From DATJBC01 sp035515515 (GTDB lineage Bacteria; Actinomycetota; Acidimicrobiia; Acidimicrobiales; UBA8190): DNA of 16,706 nucleotides. Of this stretch, positions 1 through 7,346 are shown piece by piece (within the stretch, counting starts at the first letter, position 1; every line of letters begins with the position of its first letter). Under the pieces are notes generated by a model that made no database searches, was not told the origin of the DNA, and saw only the letters and a list, made by a program, of their open reading frames with translations. Both the position numbers and the translations under genes were made by a program. Location of the stretch: contig DATJBC010000253.1 of NCBI GenBank assembly GCA_035515515.1, forward strand, positions 1 to 16,706, in the 5' to 3' direction.

Positions 1-1152
1 CCATGCCGGCCGGCACCGAGGCCGCCACCGACGAGGTCAACTGGAAGGCGGCGCGGGGACGGCTTCCACCTCGACGCCCAGGGGAGGCCCACCAACGCCA
101 ACCCCGCTGCCGACGGCACGTCGGTGGTGTCGTACCCCGCGGCGTCGGTCTGCCAGGCGAACGTGCGCATCTCCCAGGACTGGGTGGTGAGCCACGCGTC
201 GTGGAACCACGGCCGCAACGACGGGTTCGTGAAGGCCAAGGCCAAGGACTCCATGGCGTACTTCACGGAGTCGGACCTCCCCTTCTACTACGCGCTGGGG
301 CGCACCTTCCCCCTGTGTGACCGCTGGTTCTGCTCGACCATGGCGCAGACCGACCCCAACCGGCGCTTCCTCATGGCGGCCTCGTCCTTCGGCCTCGTGG
401 ACGACTCGTTCCCGGCCTCGGCGCTGCACTCCAACCGCCCGCAGGGGTTCGGCACGGTCTTCGAGATGCTCGACCACTACGGGATCTCCTGGCGCAACTA
501 CTACGCCAACCTGCCGAGCGCGCTGCTCTTCCTCTACCTGGCCTCGAAGGTGGGCGACAACCTGAGGAAGATCGACCAGTTCTACGCCGACGCGGCGTCG
601 GGGTCGCTGCCCGCCTTCTGCATCGTGGACCCCGACTTCGACCTGAGCTCCGAGGAGAACCCGCAGGACATCCAGAACGGCGAGCAGTTCGCGGCGTCGG
701 TCATCAACGCCGTGATGCACGGCCCGGGTTGGCCCGATACCGTGCTCATCTGGCTCTACGACGAGCACGGCGGCTACTACGACCACGTGCCCCCGCAGCG
801 GGCGGTCCGCCCCGACGACATCCCGCCGGCCGTGCCCGCCGACGAGCTCGACGGCGACCTCTTCAGCTGGACCGGCTTCCGGGTGCCGGCCGTTATCGTG
901 TCGCCCTGGGCGAAGCGCGACCACGTGTCGCACACGGTGTACGACCACACCTCGATCCTGAAGCTCCTGGAGACCAAGTGGAACCTGCCGGCGCTGTCGA
1001 ACCGAGACGCCAACGCCGCCAACCTGCTCGACACCCTCGACCTCGGCGCCAAGCGGCCGCCGTTCCTCACGCCGCCCACGCTCAGCGCGCCGGTGCCGGT
1101 CACGAGCGCGCAGGTCCAGGCGTGCGCCGCGCTGGACCACGGCGGCGACTGA
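1..1152 (+). CDS. Phospholipase C/acid phosphatase-type phosphoesterase, 3' part, with apparent frameshift
   Basis: This is the C-terminal part of a phosphoesterase of the PF04185 type (phospholipase C and acid phosphatase, alkaline-phosphatase superfamily), which hydrolyses phosphate esters, usually outside the cytoplasm. Recognisable features are the YDEHGGYYDHVPP motif (metal and phosphate site) near base 760, FRVPAVIVSPWA near base 878 and YDHTSILKLLE near base 940, all typical of the C-terminal half. The N-terminal ENRSFDH-type motif lies before the window. From base 58 to the stop at 1150-1152 the reading frame has consistent G/C third positions. Bases 3-56 show that bias only in the other frame (reading MPAGTEAATDEVNWKAAR), so the frame appears to switch in the G run at 55-58. 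Removing one G would join the two as ...KAARDGFHLDAQG. It is either a real frameshift or a sequencing error. An enoyl-CoA hydratase follows 17 bases downstream. The family is fairly certain; the substrate is unknown. Confidence 0.8.
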   Translation, partial: PCRPAPRPPPTRSTGRRRGDGFHLDAQGRPTNANPAADGTSVVSYPAASVCQANVRISQDWVVSHASWNHGRNDGFVKAKAKDSMAYFTESDLPFYYALGRTFPLCDRWFCSTMAQTDPNRRFLMAASSFGLVDDSFPASALHSNRPQGFGTVFEMLDHYGISWRNYYANLPSALLFLYLASKVGDNLRKIDQFYADAASGSLPAFCIVDPDFDLSSEENPQDIQNGEQFAASVINAVMHGPGWPDTVLIWLYDEHGGYYDHVPPQRAVRPDDIPPAVPADELDGDLFSWTGFRVPAVIVSPWAKRDHVSHTVYDHTSILKLLETKWNLPALSNRDANAANLLDTLDLGAKRPPFLTPPTLSAPVPVTSAQVQACAALDHGGD

Positions 1153-1169
1153 GCCGCCGCCCGACGACC

Positions 1170-1946
1170 GTGGCCGACGCCGTCCTCTACGAGTGCAGTG
1201 GCCACGTGGCCACCATCACCTACAACCGTCCCGAGGCCCTGAACGCCGTCAACGGAGCGTTGCGGCGCGACCTCAACGCGGCCTTCGCCCGCTTCCGCGA
1301 CGAAGAGGAGGCGTGGGTGGCCATCGTCACCGGCGCGGGCCGGGCGTTCTGCGCGGGCGCCGACCTGCGCGACGGCGCCGGGTCCACGGGCGAGTTCCCC
1401 GGGACGTTCTGGGAGAAGCCCACGCTCAACTCGTTCGAGAGCGGCTGGGAGATCCACAAGCCCGTCATCGCCGCCGTCAACGGCCACTGCCTGGGGTACG
1501 GCCTCACCCTGGTGACGTGGTGCGACTTCGTGCTGGCCAGCGAGCGCGCCACGTTCGGCTACCCCGAGGCCCGGCTGGGGATCCCCGCCATGGTGGGCGC
1601 CCTCCGGCTCCCCCAGCGGGTGCCGTGGGCCGACGCCATGGAGCTGCTGCTCACCGGGGAGGCCGTCGACGCCGAGCAGGCGCGGGCCATGGGACTGGTG
1701 TGGCGCGTGGTGGCGCACGACGAGCTCATGGAGGCCGCCCGTGGCCTGGCGGCGCGCCTGGTGGCGGCGGCCCCCCTGGCGCAACGGGCCATGAAGGAGA
1801 TGGCCCTGCGGTCCCGGTACCTCCCGGTGCTCGAGGCCGTCCGCTTCGGCGAGACCATGCGTCTGGTGGTGGCGGCGAGCGCCGACGCCGCCGAGGGCAT
1901 CGCCGCCGCCGCCGAGCGCCGGGCCCCGCGCTGGGAGGGACGCTGA
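1170..1946 (+). CDS. Enoyl-CoA hydratase/isomerase (crotonase) family protein
   Basis: A 258-residue crotonase-fold protein of normal family length, acting on acyl-CoA thioesters in the cytoplasm. Known relatives hydrate, isomerise or hydrolyse enoyl-CoA in beta-oxidation-like pathways. The CoA-binding and oxyanion-hole segment AFCAGADLRD is at residues 59-68, and the second oxyanion segment NGHCLGYGLTL is at 104-114. The second catalytic glutamate of hydratases is kept (E133 in FGYPEARLG). The position of the first (Glu144 of rat hydratase, in GGGCEL) is Thr113 here (GYGLTL). The true reaction may therefore be isomerisation, hydrolysis or another crotonase chemistry rather than classical hydration. 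The GTG start at 1170 sits just before ADAVLYECSGHVATITYNRP, where the family normally begins. No strong ribosome binding site is visible, and the short gap from the phosphoesterase suggests co-transcription. Confidence 0.88.
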   Translation: MADAVLYECSGHVATITYNRPEALNAVNGALRRDLNAAFARFRDEEEAWVAIVTGAGRAFCAGADLRDGAGSTGEFPGTFWEKPTLNSFESGWEIHKPVIAAVNGHCLGYGLTLVTWCDFVLASERATFGYPEARLGIPAMVGALRLPQRVPWADAMELLLTGEAVDAEQARAMGLVWRVVAHDELMEAARGLAARLVAAAPLAQRAMKEMALRSRYLPVLEAVRFGETMRLVVAASADAAEGIAAAAERRAPRWEGR

Positions 1947-1969
1947 GCCCCGCCGGCGCCGCCCGGGGC
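1947..1969. terminator. Hairpin between convergent genes, candidate bidirectional terminator
   Basis: GCCCCG at 1947-1952 pairs with CGGGGC at 1964-1969. The 11-base loop contains the palindrome CGGCGCCG. It lies exactly in the 31 bases between the enoyl-CoA hydratase stop and the stop of the convergent esterase. There is no U-tract, as is common for high-GC actinobacterial terminators, so the role is inferred from position and symmetry. Confidence 0.4.
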
Positions 1970-1977
1970 GGACGCGC

Positions 1978-3096
1978 TCAGCCGGGGTGCGCGGCTCGGG
2001 GCCGGGGCAGCTGGTACCGGAGGAAGAACTGCCAGATGACGTCGGTGGCGCGCACCTCGAAGGTGGTGGGCCCGGTGATCGAGGCGATGGCCGCCGAGAA
2101 CCTGCTCCCCGGCCAGGCGTGGCCCCCGCCCACCACGATGTAGAACTCGACCGCGGCGCCCGTCGGGCACCGGTAGGTGCGCAGCACGATGTGGGGGTGG
2201 GGCCGCGCGTCGCGTCCCGCGGGGTGGCAGCCGTCGAGCGCGGCCCAGGCCCGCACGGCGGCGGGGATGCCGGGGCCGTTCAGCCGGGCGGGCGGCAGCG
2301 TGGTGGAGGGGGGAGCCGGCCCCCCGCCGAGGGCGTGGTCGAGCACCCCCGTGCCCACGCCGCCGTTGAAGTACAGGATGGGGTCGGCGGTGCCGTGGAA
2401 GGTGAGGATGGGCACGCGCCGTCCGGGGTGACACGGCGTCGGCATGGAGATGCCCGACACGGGGGCGAAGGCGGCGAAGGTACCGGCCATGGTGCAGGCC
2501 AGCACCGACGTCATGAGGGCGCCGTCGGACAGGCCCGTCACGTAGAGGCGCGAGGTGTCGACGCACATCGTCGACTCGAGCCGTCGCAGCAGGGCCGAGA
2601 GGAAGTCGATGTCGGGGTTGCGGGCCGCCTTGTTGTCGAGGTCCCATCCCACGGGCGTCCCCGTGCCCTCGGGGAAGGCGGCGATGAAGCCGGTGGCGGC
2701 GGCCTTGGCGCCGAACTGCGTGGTGGTGGCGTGGATCTGGGCGCCCTCGCCCAGGCCGTGGAGGTCGAGCACCACCGGCCGGGCCCGGGGGCCCACCCCG
2801 GCGGGCGGCGTGGTGAGCAGGTACCAGCGCGCGGCCCCGTCCACCGTCATGGTCTGCCTGGCGTCGTCGAGGGGCGCCGGGGCTGGGGCCGCACACCCCG
2901 CCGAGGGGACGGCCCGCCCCGTGGCCGAGGCCGTCGCCGGGGCGGCCGGGGCGTCGCCGGCCCGAGAGGCGCCGCCCGCCGGGGCGCACGCCGCCCCCAC
3001 GAGCCCACCCGCCAGCGCCAGCACGACGGCCGCCCCCGACGCCCGCCGCCGCCCCCCGGCGCCCCGCCTCGTGCCCACGGCCGTCCAGCCCAGCAC
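1978..3096 (-). CDS. Secreted lipoprotein esterase, PHB depolymerase/feruloyl esterase (LpqC-like) family
   Basis: A 372-residue alpha/beta-hydrolase of the PHB-depolymerase/feruloyl-esterase group (COG3509 type), expected to hydrolyse esters of polyhydroxyalkanoates, plant phenolics or similar polymers outside the cell. The N-terminus has basic residues (RRGAGGRRR, 10-18), then a hydrophobic stretch ending in GAAC with Cys37 as the likely lipidated residue. That lipobox is slightly atypical because Gly is at -3. A low-complexity Ala/Pro/Gly linker follows. Catalytic features are DLHGLGEG at 111-118 (oxyanion region), the nucleophile elbow GLSDG with Ser190, GTADP with Asp238 and GGGHAWPG with His326. 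The GTG start at 3096 gives a complete signal peptide; an in-frame GTG six codons further in is also possible. The gene is divergent from the IPT-domain lipoprotein. The family is well supported, the substrate is not. Confidence 0.82.
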   Translation of the reverse strand: MLGWTAVGTRRGAGGRRRASGAAVVLALAGGLVGAACAPAGGASRAGDAPAAPATASATGRAVPSAGCAAPAPAPLDDARQTMTVDGAARWYLLTTPPAGVGPRARPVVLDLHGLGEGAQIHATTTQFGAKAAATGFIAAFPEGTGTPVGWDLDNKAARNPDIDFLSALLRRLESTMCVDTSRLYVTGLSDGALMTSVLACTMAGTFAAFAPVSGISMPTPCHPGRRVPILTFHGTADPILYFNGGVGTGVLDHALGGGPAPPSTTLPPARLNGPGIPAAVRAWAALDGCHPAGRDARPHPHIVLRTYRCPTGAAVEFYIVVGGGHAWPGSRFSAAIASITGPTTFEVRATDVIWQFFLRYQLPRPRAAHPG

Positions 3097-3242
3097 ATGG
3101 GGCCGTGCCCGGTACCCATGGGCCGCTCGGGGTGAGAGAATGGGCGGCGGGTTCGACGCGGGGGGTGTCGGTTTCAGTGGGACGTGGCAATCGGGGGGGC
3201 CTCGGCGGCCACGCGCCCGCCGGCACCGGTCCCCGTGCCCAG

Positions 3243-4169
3243 GTGCGATCGCGGCGGGGCCTGGGCCGCGCCCTGCCCCTGGTGGGGGTGCTCGGCCTGG
3301 TGGCCGCGGCGTGCTCCTCGGGGGCCGCCACCGGCACGGTGGGCTCGTCGCTGTCCGCCCTGAACGGCACCGTGACCCTGGTCAGGGTGGTCTCGCCGGT
3401 CGCCGTGACGGCCAGCTCCCCGGGGCACCCCAAGCTGGGCCACAAGTTGGTGGCGGTGGTGCTCGAGGTGCGCAACCCGTCGTCGTCGCCCGCCAAGTTC
3501 GGCGGCATCTACAGCGCCTCCAAGCTCATCGACAGCCACAAGCTCGTGCACGTGGGGAGCTCGACGGCCCGCTACGCGGTGCCCGAGTGCGGCGCCTACC
3601 CGGTGTTCGGCACCGTCCCCGCCAACGGCACCGCCACCGGGTGCGACATCTTCCAGATCTCGCAGAAGTTCACCCCGTCCAAGCTCAAGATCTCGGGCAA
3701 GGCCCGGGCCGAGTGGGACATCGCGGCCAGCTCCGTGGTGGCGGGCGCGCCGGCCGCCGCGCCGACGACGACGTCGACGGTGCCCAGGTCGACCTCGACG
3801 ACGAGCCTCGGCGCCCTGGGGGCCTCGCCCACCACGACCTCCACGGCGGCCAACGGGGCCCCCATCACCACGACGTCCACGTCGTCGGGCTTGGGCCCCC
3901 AGGCGCACTCCCATCACATCCGCCGGGCGGCTCCCCGCATCGACCGCGTGGTGCCCACGTCGGCTTCGCCCGGCCATACCGTGCGGCTCTTCGGGCGGCG
4001 CCTGGCCAAGGCGACGTCGGTGCTGTTCAACGGCATGCCGGGCACCATCACCGCCGACCGGGGCCGCTCCCTGGCGGCGCTCGTGCCCCAGGGGGCCACC
4101 ACCGGGCCCATCGTGGTCATCACGGCGGGCGGCGCGGCCAGCACCGCCGGCTCCTTCGTCATCGAGTAG
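3243..4169 (+). CDS. Lipoprotein with DUF4352-like domain and C-terminal IPT/TIG domain
   Basis: The GTG start at 3243 gives a 308-residue protein that opens with a textbook lipoprotein signal: basic RSRR, a hydrophobic core, then LVAAAC with Cys24. The frame is open further upstream, with GTG codons at 3165 and 3105, but those starts would place 49 or more residues before the Cys. Residues about 33-150 form a beta-rich domain resembling DUF4352-type immunoglobulin-like folds (GHKLVAVVLEVRNPS, then a Cys-containing segment). A Thr/Ser-rich linker (TTTSTVPRSTSTT and similar) follows at about 160-210. The last 80 residues form an IPT/TIG domain (PRIDRVVPTSASPG ... FNGMPGTITAD). No catalytic residues are seen. 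It is probably an anchored surface binding protein with no assigned function. Its stop is only 13 bases from that of the convergent GntR gene. Confidence 0.72.
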   Translation: MRSRRGLGRALPLVGVLGLVAAACSSGAATGTVGSSLSALNGTVTLVRVVSPVAVTASSPGHPKLGHKLVAVVLEVRNPSSSPAKFGGIYSASKLIDSHKLVHVGSSTARYAVPECGAYPVFGTVPANGTATGCDIFQISQKFTPSKLKISGKARAEWDIAASSVVAGAPAAAPTTTSTVPRSTSTTSLGALGASPTTTSTAANGAPITTTSTSSGLGPQAHSHHIRRAAPRIDRVVPTSASPGHTVRLFGRRLAKATSVLFNGMPGTITADRGRSLAALVPQGATTGPIVVITAGGAASTAGSFVIE

Positions 4170-4182
4170 CGCGGGCGGGCCC

Positions 4183-4926
4183 TCAGCCTCCCACCAGGCG
4201 CAGCCGCACGGCGTCGAGGTCGGCGACGGCCGGGAGCGCCACCATGAGCTCGGTGGTGCGCGGGTTGTACACGGCGTCGCTGTGCAGCACGGGCCGCCCG
4301 CCGTCGTCGACGGTGAGCCGCTCGCAGCGCAACAGCGGGGACCCCACCGGCACACGCAACAGCGACGCGTCGTCGGCGCCCGCCCCCAGGGCGCTGATGG
4401 TCTGGGTGGCGCCTCCCAGCGTGACCGCCAGGAGCTCGTAGATGGGGTGCTGTTCGACGGCGCCCCGCGACAGCTCGGCGGCGAGGTCCTCGGGCACCGA
4501 CACGGTCATGCGGGCGAAGGGCTCGTCGTCGACGGAGTTGAGGCGCACGACCTCGAGGACCGACCCCACCTCGAGCTGCGCGGCCACCCGGGGAGCGGCG
4601 GCCTTGAAGCCGAAGGCCAGCACCCGGCGGCCCGGCGTCCGGCCCGCGGCCCGGATCTGGTCGTCCACCGAGGTGAGGTCGGCCAGGGTCTGGCGCAGCG
4701 GGGGCCGGGCCGGGAACCACCCGAAGCCCTGGCGGCTGTCCACCACGCCGGCCTCCTTGAGCACGCCCAGCGCCTTGCGGACGGTGACCCGGCTGACGGC
4801 GAAGTCGGCGGCGAGCTCGGACTCCGCCGGCAGGAGCTGGCCGGCGGGCCAGGCCCCGGCGCTCACCCGGCGCCGCAGCTCGTCGGCCACGGTTCGGTAG
4901 CGCACCTGGCGGGTCACGAGAGCCAT
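4183..4926 (-). CDS. GntR-family transcriptional regulator with UTRA domain (HutC subfamily)
   Basis: A 247-residue regulator. Residues 8-72 form the GntR winged helix-turn-helix: VADELRRRVSAGAWPAGQ, then LLPAESELAADFAVSRVTVR (the recognition region) and a wing with DSRQGFG. From about residue 80 to the end is a UTRA ligand-binding domain (LNSVDDEPFARMTVSVP, EQHPIYELL, LLRCERLTVDDGGRPVLHSDAVY). The family binds small metabolites, often sugar phosphates or amino-acid derivatives, and usually represses neighbouring genes. The ATG at 4926 is preferred; GGAAG lies 12 bases upstream of it, and an in-frame ATG at 4938 is an alternative. The gene is divergent from the methyltransferase starting at 4967. 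The 40 bases between them hold a direct repeat that could be the shared operator. The effector cannot be told from the sequence. Confidence 0.88.
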   Translation of the reverse strand: MALVTRQVRYRTVADELRRRVSAGAWPAGQLLPAESELAADFAVSRVTVRKALGVLKEAGVVDSRQGFGWFPARPPLRQTLADLTSVDDQIRAAGRTPGRRVLAFGFKAAAPRVAAQLEVGSVLEVVRLNSVDDEPFARMTVSVPEDLAAELSRGAVEQHPIYELLAVTLGGATQTISALGAGADDASLLRVPVGSPLLRCERLTVDDGGRPVLHSDAVYNPRTTELMVALPAVADLDAVRLRLVGG

Positions 4927-4943
4927 CCTAGTAGACATCTTCC

Positions 4944-4961
4944 ATACAAGTGTGATACAAG
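4944..4961. promoter_or_regulatory. Direct repeat in divergent promoter, candidate GntR operator
   Basis: ATACAAG occurs at 4944-4950 and again at 4955-4961, an 11-base period that is about one helical turn. It is an AT-rich island in otherwise 70%-plus GC DNA, between the divergent regulator and methyltransferase genes. GntR regulators commonly autoregulate and control the divergent gene. The repeat could also simply contain -10 elements for either direction. Confidence 0.4.
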
Positions 4962-4966
4962 AGCGC

Positions 4967-5776
4967 ATGCGGGTCGACACCTACAGCCACGGCCACCACG
5001 ACTCGGTGCTGCGCAGCCACCGCTGGCGCACCGTGGACAACTCGGCCCGCTACCTGCTGCGCCACCTGGAGCCCGGGCGTGACCTGCTCGACGTGGGGTG
5101 CGGCCCGGGCACCCTCACCCTCGACCTGGCGTCCCGGGTGGCGCCGGGCGCGGTGCTGGGCGTGGACTGCGCGGCGGAGGTGGTGTCCGAGGCGCGCGCC
5201 CTGGCCGCCGCGGCGGGGCCGGGCGCGGCCCACGTGCGCTTCGAGACCGGCAGCGTCTACGACCTGGCGCCGGCCGACGCCTCCTTCGACATCGTGCACG
5301 CCCACCAGGTGCTGCAGCACCTGGCCGACCCGGTGGGCGCGCTGGAGGAGATGCGCCGCGTGCTGCGCCCCGGCGGCGTCCTGGCGGTGCGCGACAGCGA
5401 CTACGGGACCTTCGTGTGGGGGCCCGACGACCCCCTGCTGGAGCGCTGGCGCACGCTGTTCTTCGCGGTGACGGCGCGCAACGGCGCCGACGCCGCCGCC
5501 GGGCGCCACCTGCTGCAGTGGGTGCACGCCGCGGGCTTCCGCGACGCCGAGGCGTCCAGCGACACCTGGACCTTCGCCGACCCCGAGAGCCGGGCGTGGT
5601 GGGGCGGGCTGTGGGCCGAGCGGGTGCTGCACTCCGCCTTCGGGGAACAGGCCCTGGCCTACGGGCTCTCCGACCATGCCGAGCTGGCCGCCATCGCCGC
5701 CGCCTGGCGGCGCTGGGCGGCGCGCCCCGACGGCTTCTATGCGCTGCTCCACGCCGAGGTGCTCGCCCGTCGCTGA
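4967..5776 (+). CDS. Class I SAM-dependent methyltransferase (UbiE/COQ5-like)
   Basis: A 269-residue Rossmann-fold methyltransferase transferring a methyl group from S-adenosylmethionine. Motif I, LLDVGCGPGTLTLDLA, is at residues 40-55. The acidic residue after the second strand is in LGVD (D67), and the post-motif region FDIVHAHQVLQHLADP precedes LRPGGVLAVRDSDYG. The N-terminus MRVDTYSHGHHDSVLRSHRW is typical of the subfamily, which supports the ATG at 4967 over the in-frame GTG at 4952. No good ribosome binding site precedes it, so the mRNA may be leaderless or nearly so. The gene is divergent from the GntR regulator and shares its short promoter region, so it is the likeliest regulatory target. 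The acceptor substrate is unknown; UbiE-like motifs are not specific for quinones. Confidence 0.87.
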   Translation: MRVDTYSHGHHDSVLRSHRWRTVDNSARYLLRHLEPGRDLLDVGCGPGTLTLDLASRVAPGAVLGVDCAAEVVSEARALAAAAGPGAAHVRFETGSVYDLAPADASFDIVHAHQVLQHLADPVGALEEMRRVLRPGGVLAVRDSDYGTFVWGPDDPLLERWRTLFFAVTARNGADAAAGRHLLQWVHAAGFRDAEASSDTWTFADPESRAWWGGLWAERVLHSAFGEQALAYGLSDHAELAAIAAAWRRWAARPDGFYALLHAEVLARR

Positions 5777-5921
5777 GCCACGGGTGCCGGGGCGCGTCCG
5801 GGGTAGGTCCTCCTCGCCGTCGGGCCCTCGCCTCGGCCGCCCCGGCCGGTGGCAGGGGGCCATGAGACCGCCCGCGCCACGCGCCCGCCCCGCCATGAGC
5901 ACGCCCTCCGCACCGCCCCCG

Positions 5922-5951
5922 CCCCCCGGCGCCGGGCCCGGCGACGGGGGG
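5922..5951. terminator. Strong GC hairpin between convergent genes, candidate bidirectional terminator
   Basis: CCCCCCG (5922-5928) pairs with CGGGGGG (5945-5951) around the perfect palindrome CGCCGGGCCCGGCG (5930-5943), with a single G/A mismatch between the two stems. It lies in the 210-base gap between the stops of the methyltransferase (5776) and the convergent VOC protein (5987). No U-tract is present. Nothing else recognisable is in this gap. Confidence 0.45.
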
Positions 5952-5986
5952 TCCTGCGCGTGGGGGGCTGAGCGACCGGCGCCGGC

Positions 5987-6526
5987 TCAGGCCAGGGCGC
6001 GCACCGGGTCGCGGCCGTCCCAGGCGACCGACCCGTCGCGCACCGTGTCGACCAGCCAGCGGGTGGCGTCGGTCAGCTCCATGACCTCGACGACCGTGCT
6101 GGTCGTGCCGCCGGCGTCGAAGTAGGCGAAGCGGGCCATGCCGCCCGTGTCCCCGGCCTGCACGACCGGCCACCCCGCGGCACGGGCGGCCGCGTCGGTG
6201 GCGGCGAAGTCCTCTGTCCACCACGCCAGATGGTGCAGGCCCTCGTGGCCGGCGTCGAGGAACTCGCGGTAGACGCTGGGTGCGTCGTCCTCCTGCACGA
6301 TGAGCTCGACCTGGAGCGCACCGGAGTTGGCGAAGGCGATCGACACCACGGGAGCCGTCGGCTGCCCGCGGTAGACCGAGCCGGTCTGTGTCAGGTGGGG
6401 CAGGACGAACCACGGCCCCACGCCGATCTCCAACCATCGGGCCATGGCGGCATCGAGGTCGCGCACGACATAGCCGTTCTGCCGGATGGGGCCGGGGAGG
6501 ACCGCCGGCGGCCGTGCGACGTCCAT
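5987..6526 (-). CDS. VOC-superfamily protein (glyoxalase/methylmalonyl-CoA-epimerase-like fold)
   Basis: A 179-residue vicinal-oxygen-chelate protein with two beta-alpha-beta-beta-beta modules. The first begins IRQNGYVVRDLDAAMARW and ends VELIVQ; the second begins GLHHLAWWTEDFAATDAAAR and ends TVVEVMEL. In metal-dependent members a His, Glu, His, Glu set comes from these four strands. Here the first position appears to be Gln (RQNGYVV where HIG... is usual), while the Glu of VELI, a His of GLHH and the Glu of VEVM are kept. Metal binding and activity may therefore differ from epimerases. The ATG at 6526 is preferred because AGGTG lies six bases upstream; a GTG three codons earlier is possible. 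The gene is divergent from the SDR/sulfotransferase operon. Substrate unknown. Confidence 0.82.
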   Translation of the reverse strand: MDVARPPAVLPGPIRQNGYVVRDLDAAMARWLEIGVGPWFVLPHLTQTGSVYRGQPTAPVVSIAFANSGALQVELIVQEDDAPSVYREFLDAGHEGLHHLAWWTEDFAATDAAARAAGWPVVQAGDTGGMARFAYFDAGGTTSTVVEVMELTDATRWLVDTVRDGSVAWDGRDPVRALA

Positions 6527-6586
6527 AGGGCGCACCTAGGGTAACCCGGGTGACGGCGAGGGCTCGGGGGGAGCGGCGGCGCCGCC

Positions 6587-6591
6587 GGGAG
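6587..6591 (+). promoter_or_regulatory. Ribosome binding site deciding the SDR start
   Basis: GGGAG lies five bases before the GTG at 6597, which supports that start. It directly abuts a 14-base perfect palindrome (CGGCGGCGCCGCCG, 6574-6587) in the 70-base divergent region. Confidence 0.5.
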
Positions 6592-6596
6592 CCCGC

Positions 6597-7346
6597 GTGG
6601 TAGCGGCGCGCTTCGACTTCGCCGGCGCTCGCGTGCTCGTCACGGGAGGGTCCAACGGCATCGGCCTCGGCATCGCCGGCGCCTTCGCCGAGGCCGGGGC
6701 CGAGGTCACCATCACCGGCACCCGGGCCTCGGCCGGCGACTACGACCACGACCTGAGCCGCTTCACCTACGTGCCGTGCGTGCTCCCCGACCCCGACGCC
6801 GTGCGGGGGCTGGCCTCGTCGCTGGAGGCGCTCGACGTCCTCGTCAACAACGCCGGGCAGAACCTCCCCGGCGGCAGGAGCGAGTACGACCCCGACGTGT
6901 TCGAAGAGGTCGTGGCGGTCAACCTGTTCTCGGCCTACCGCATGGCCGCGGCGTGCAAGGCCCTGTTGCGACAGAGCACCGTCGAGGGCGGCGCCAGCGT
7001 GGTGAACCTGGGCTCGATGTCGGCCTACTTCGGCATCGAGGTCGTCCCCGGCTACGGGGCGGCCAAGGCGGGGGTGGTGCAGCTGACCAAGACGCTGGCC
7101 GTGGCGTGGGCACGCGCCGGCATCCGGGTCAACGCGGTGGCCCCCGGCGTCATCGAGACGAACATGACCGCCCCCATGTTCGGGTTCGAGGAGCTGACGG
7201 GGCCCATCCTCGAGCGCACGCCGGCGCGCCGCTTCGGCACCCCCGCCGACGTGGCCCCCGTGGTGCTGTTCCTCGCCAGCCCCGCCGCCCGTTACGTCAC
7301 CGGCCAGACCATCCCGGTCGACGGCGGCTTCTCGGTGCAGGGATGA
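6597..7346 (+). CDS. Short-chain dehydrogenase/reductase (SDR)
   Basis: A 249-residue classical SDR that oxidises an alcohol or reduces a ketone with NAD(P)(H) in the cytoplasm. The cofactor-binding TGGSNGIG is at residues 16-23 and NNAG at 84-87. Catalytic Ser140 (NLGSMSAYFG), Tyr153 and Lys157 (YGAAK) are all present. The C-terminal signature RFGTPADVAPVVLFLASPAARYVTGQ and the closing PVDGGF are standard. The acidic or basic residue that fixes NAD versus NADP preference is unclear (TGTRAS at 40-45 suggests NADP). It is the first gene of a three-gene operon; its stop overlaps the sulfotransferase start in ATGA. This suggests it supplies or consumes a hydroxylated substrate for the next enzyme. 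Substrate unknown. Confidence 0.92.
   Translation: MVAARFDFAGARVLVTGGSNGIGLGIAGAFAEAGAEVTITGTRASAGDYDHDLSRFTYVPCVLPDPDAVRGLASSLEALDVLVNNAGQNLPGGRSEYDPDVFEEVVAVNLFSAYRMAAACKALLRQSTVEGGASVVNLGSMSAYFGIEVVPGYGAAKAGVVQLTKTLAVAWARAGIRVNAVAPGVIETNMTAPMFGFEELTGPILERTPARRFGTPADVAPVVLFLASPAARYVTGQTIPVDGGFSVQG

Noticed and set aside
37..1140. Long minus-strand open frame over the phosphoesterase
   Set aside because: Arg/Val/His-rich translation without motifs; it is the antisense shadow of a high-GC gene whose plus-strand product has clear family motifs.
3105..3242. N-terminal extension of the IPT-domain lipoprotein
   Set aside because: Open frame, but it would put 49 or more residues before the lipobox Cys, and third-position bias is poor just after 3165; the start at 3243 gives a normal signal peptide.
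1559..3508. 649-residue minus-strand open frame
   Set aside because: Overlaps three real genes in the wrong frame and reads as Pro/Arg-rich noise; the esterase in the neighbouring frame has the catalytic triad.
3760..3890. Possible tandem repeat or CRISPR-like array (ACGACG/ACGTCG runs)
   Set aside because: These are Thr/Ser codons of the lipoprotein's low-complexity linker, without regular repeat-spacer structure.
2555..4441. 628-residue plus-strand open frame
   Set aside because: Shadow of the esterase, IPT lipoprotein and GntR genes; no domain is recognisable.
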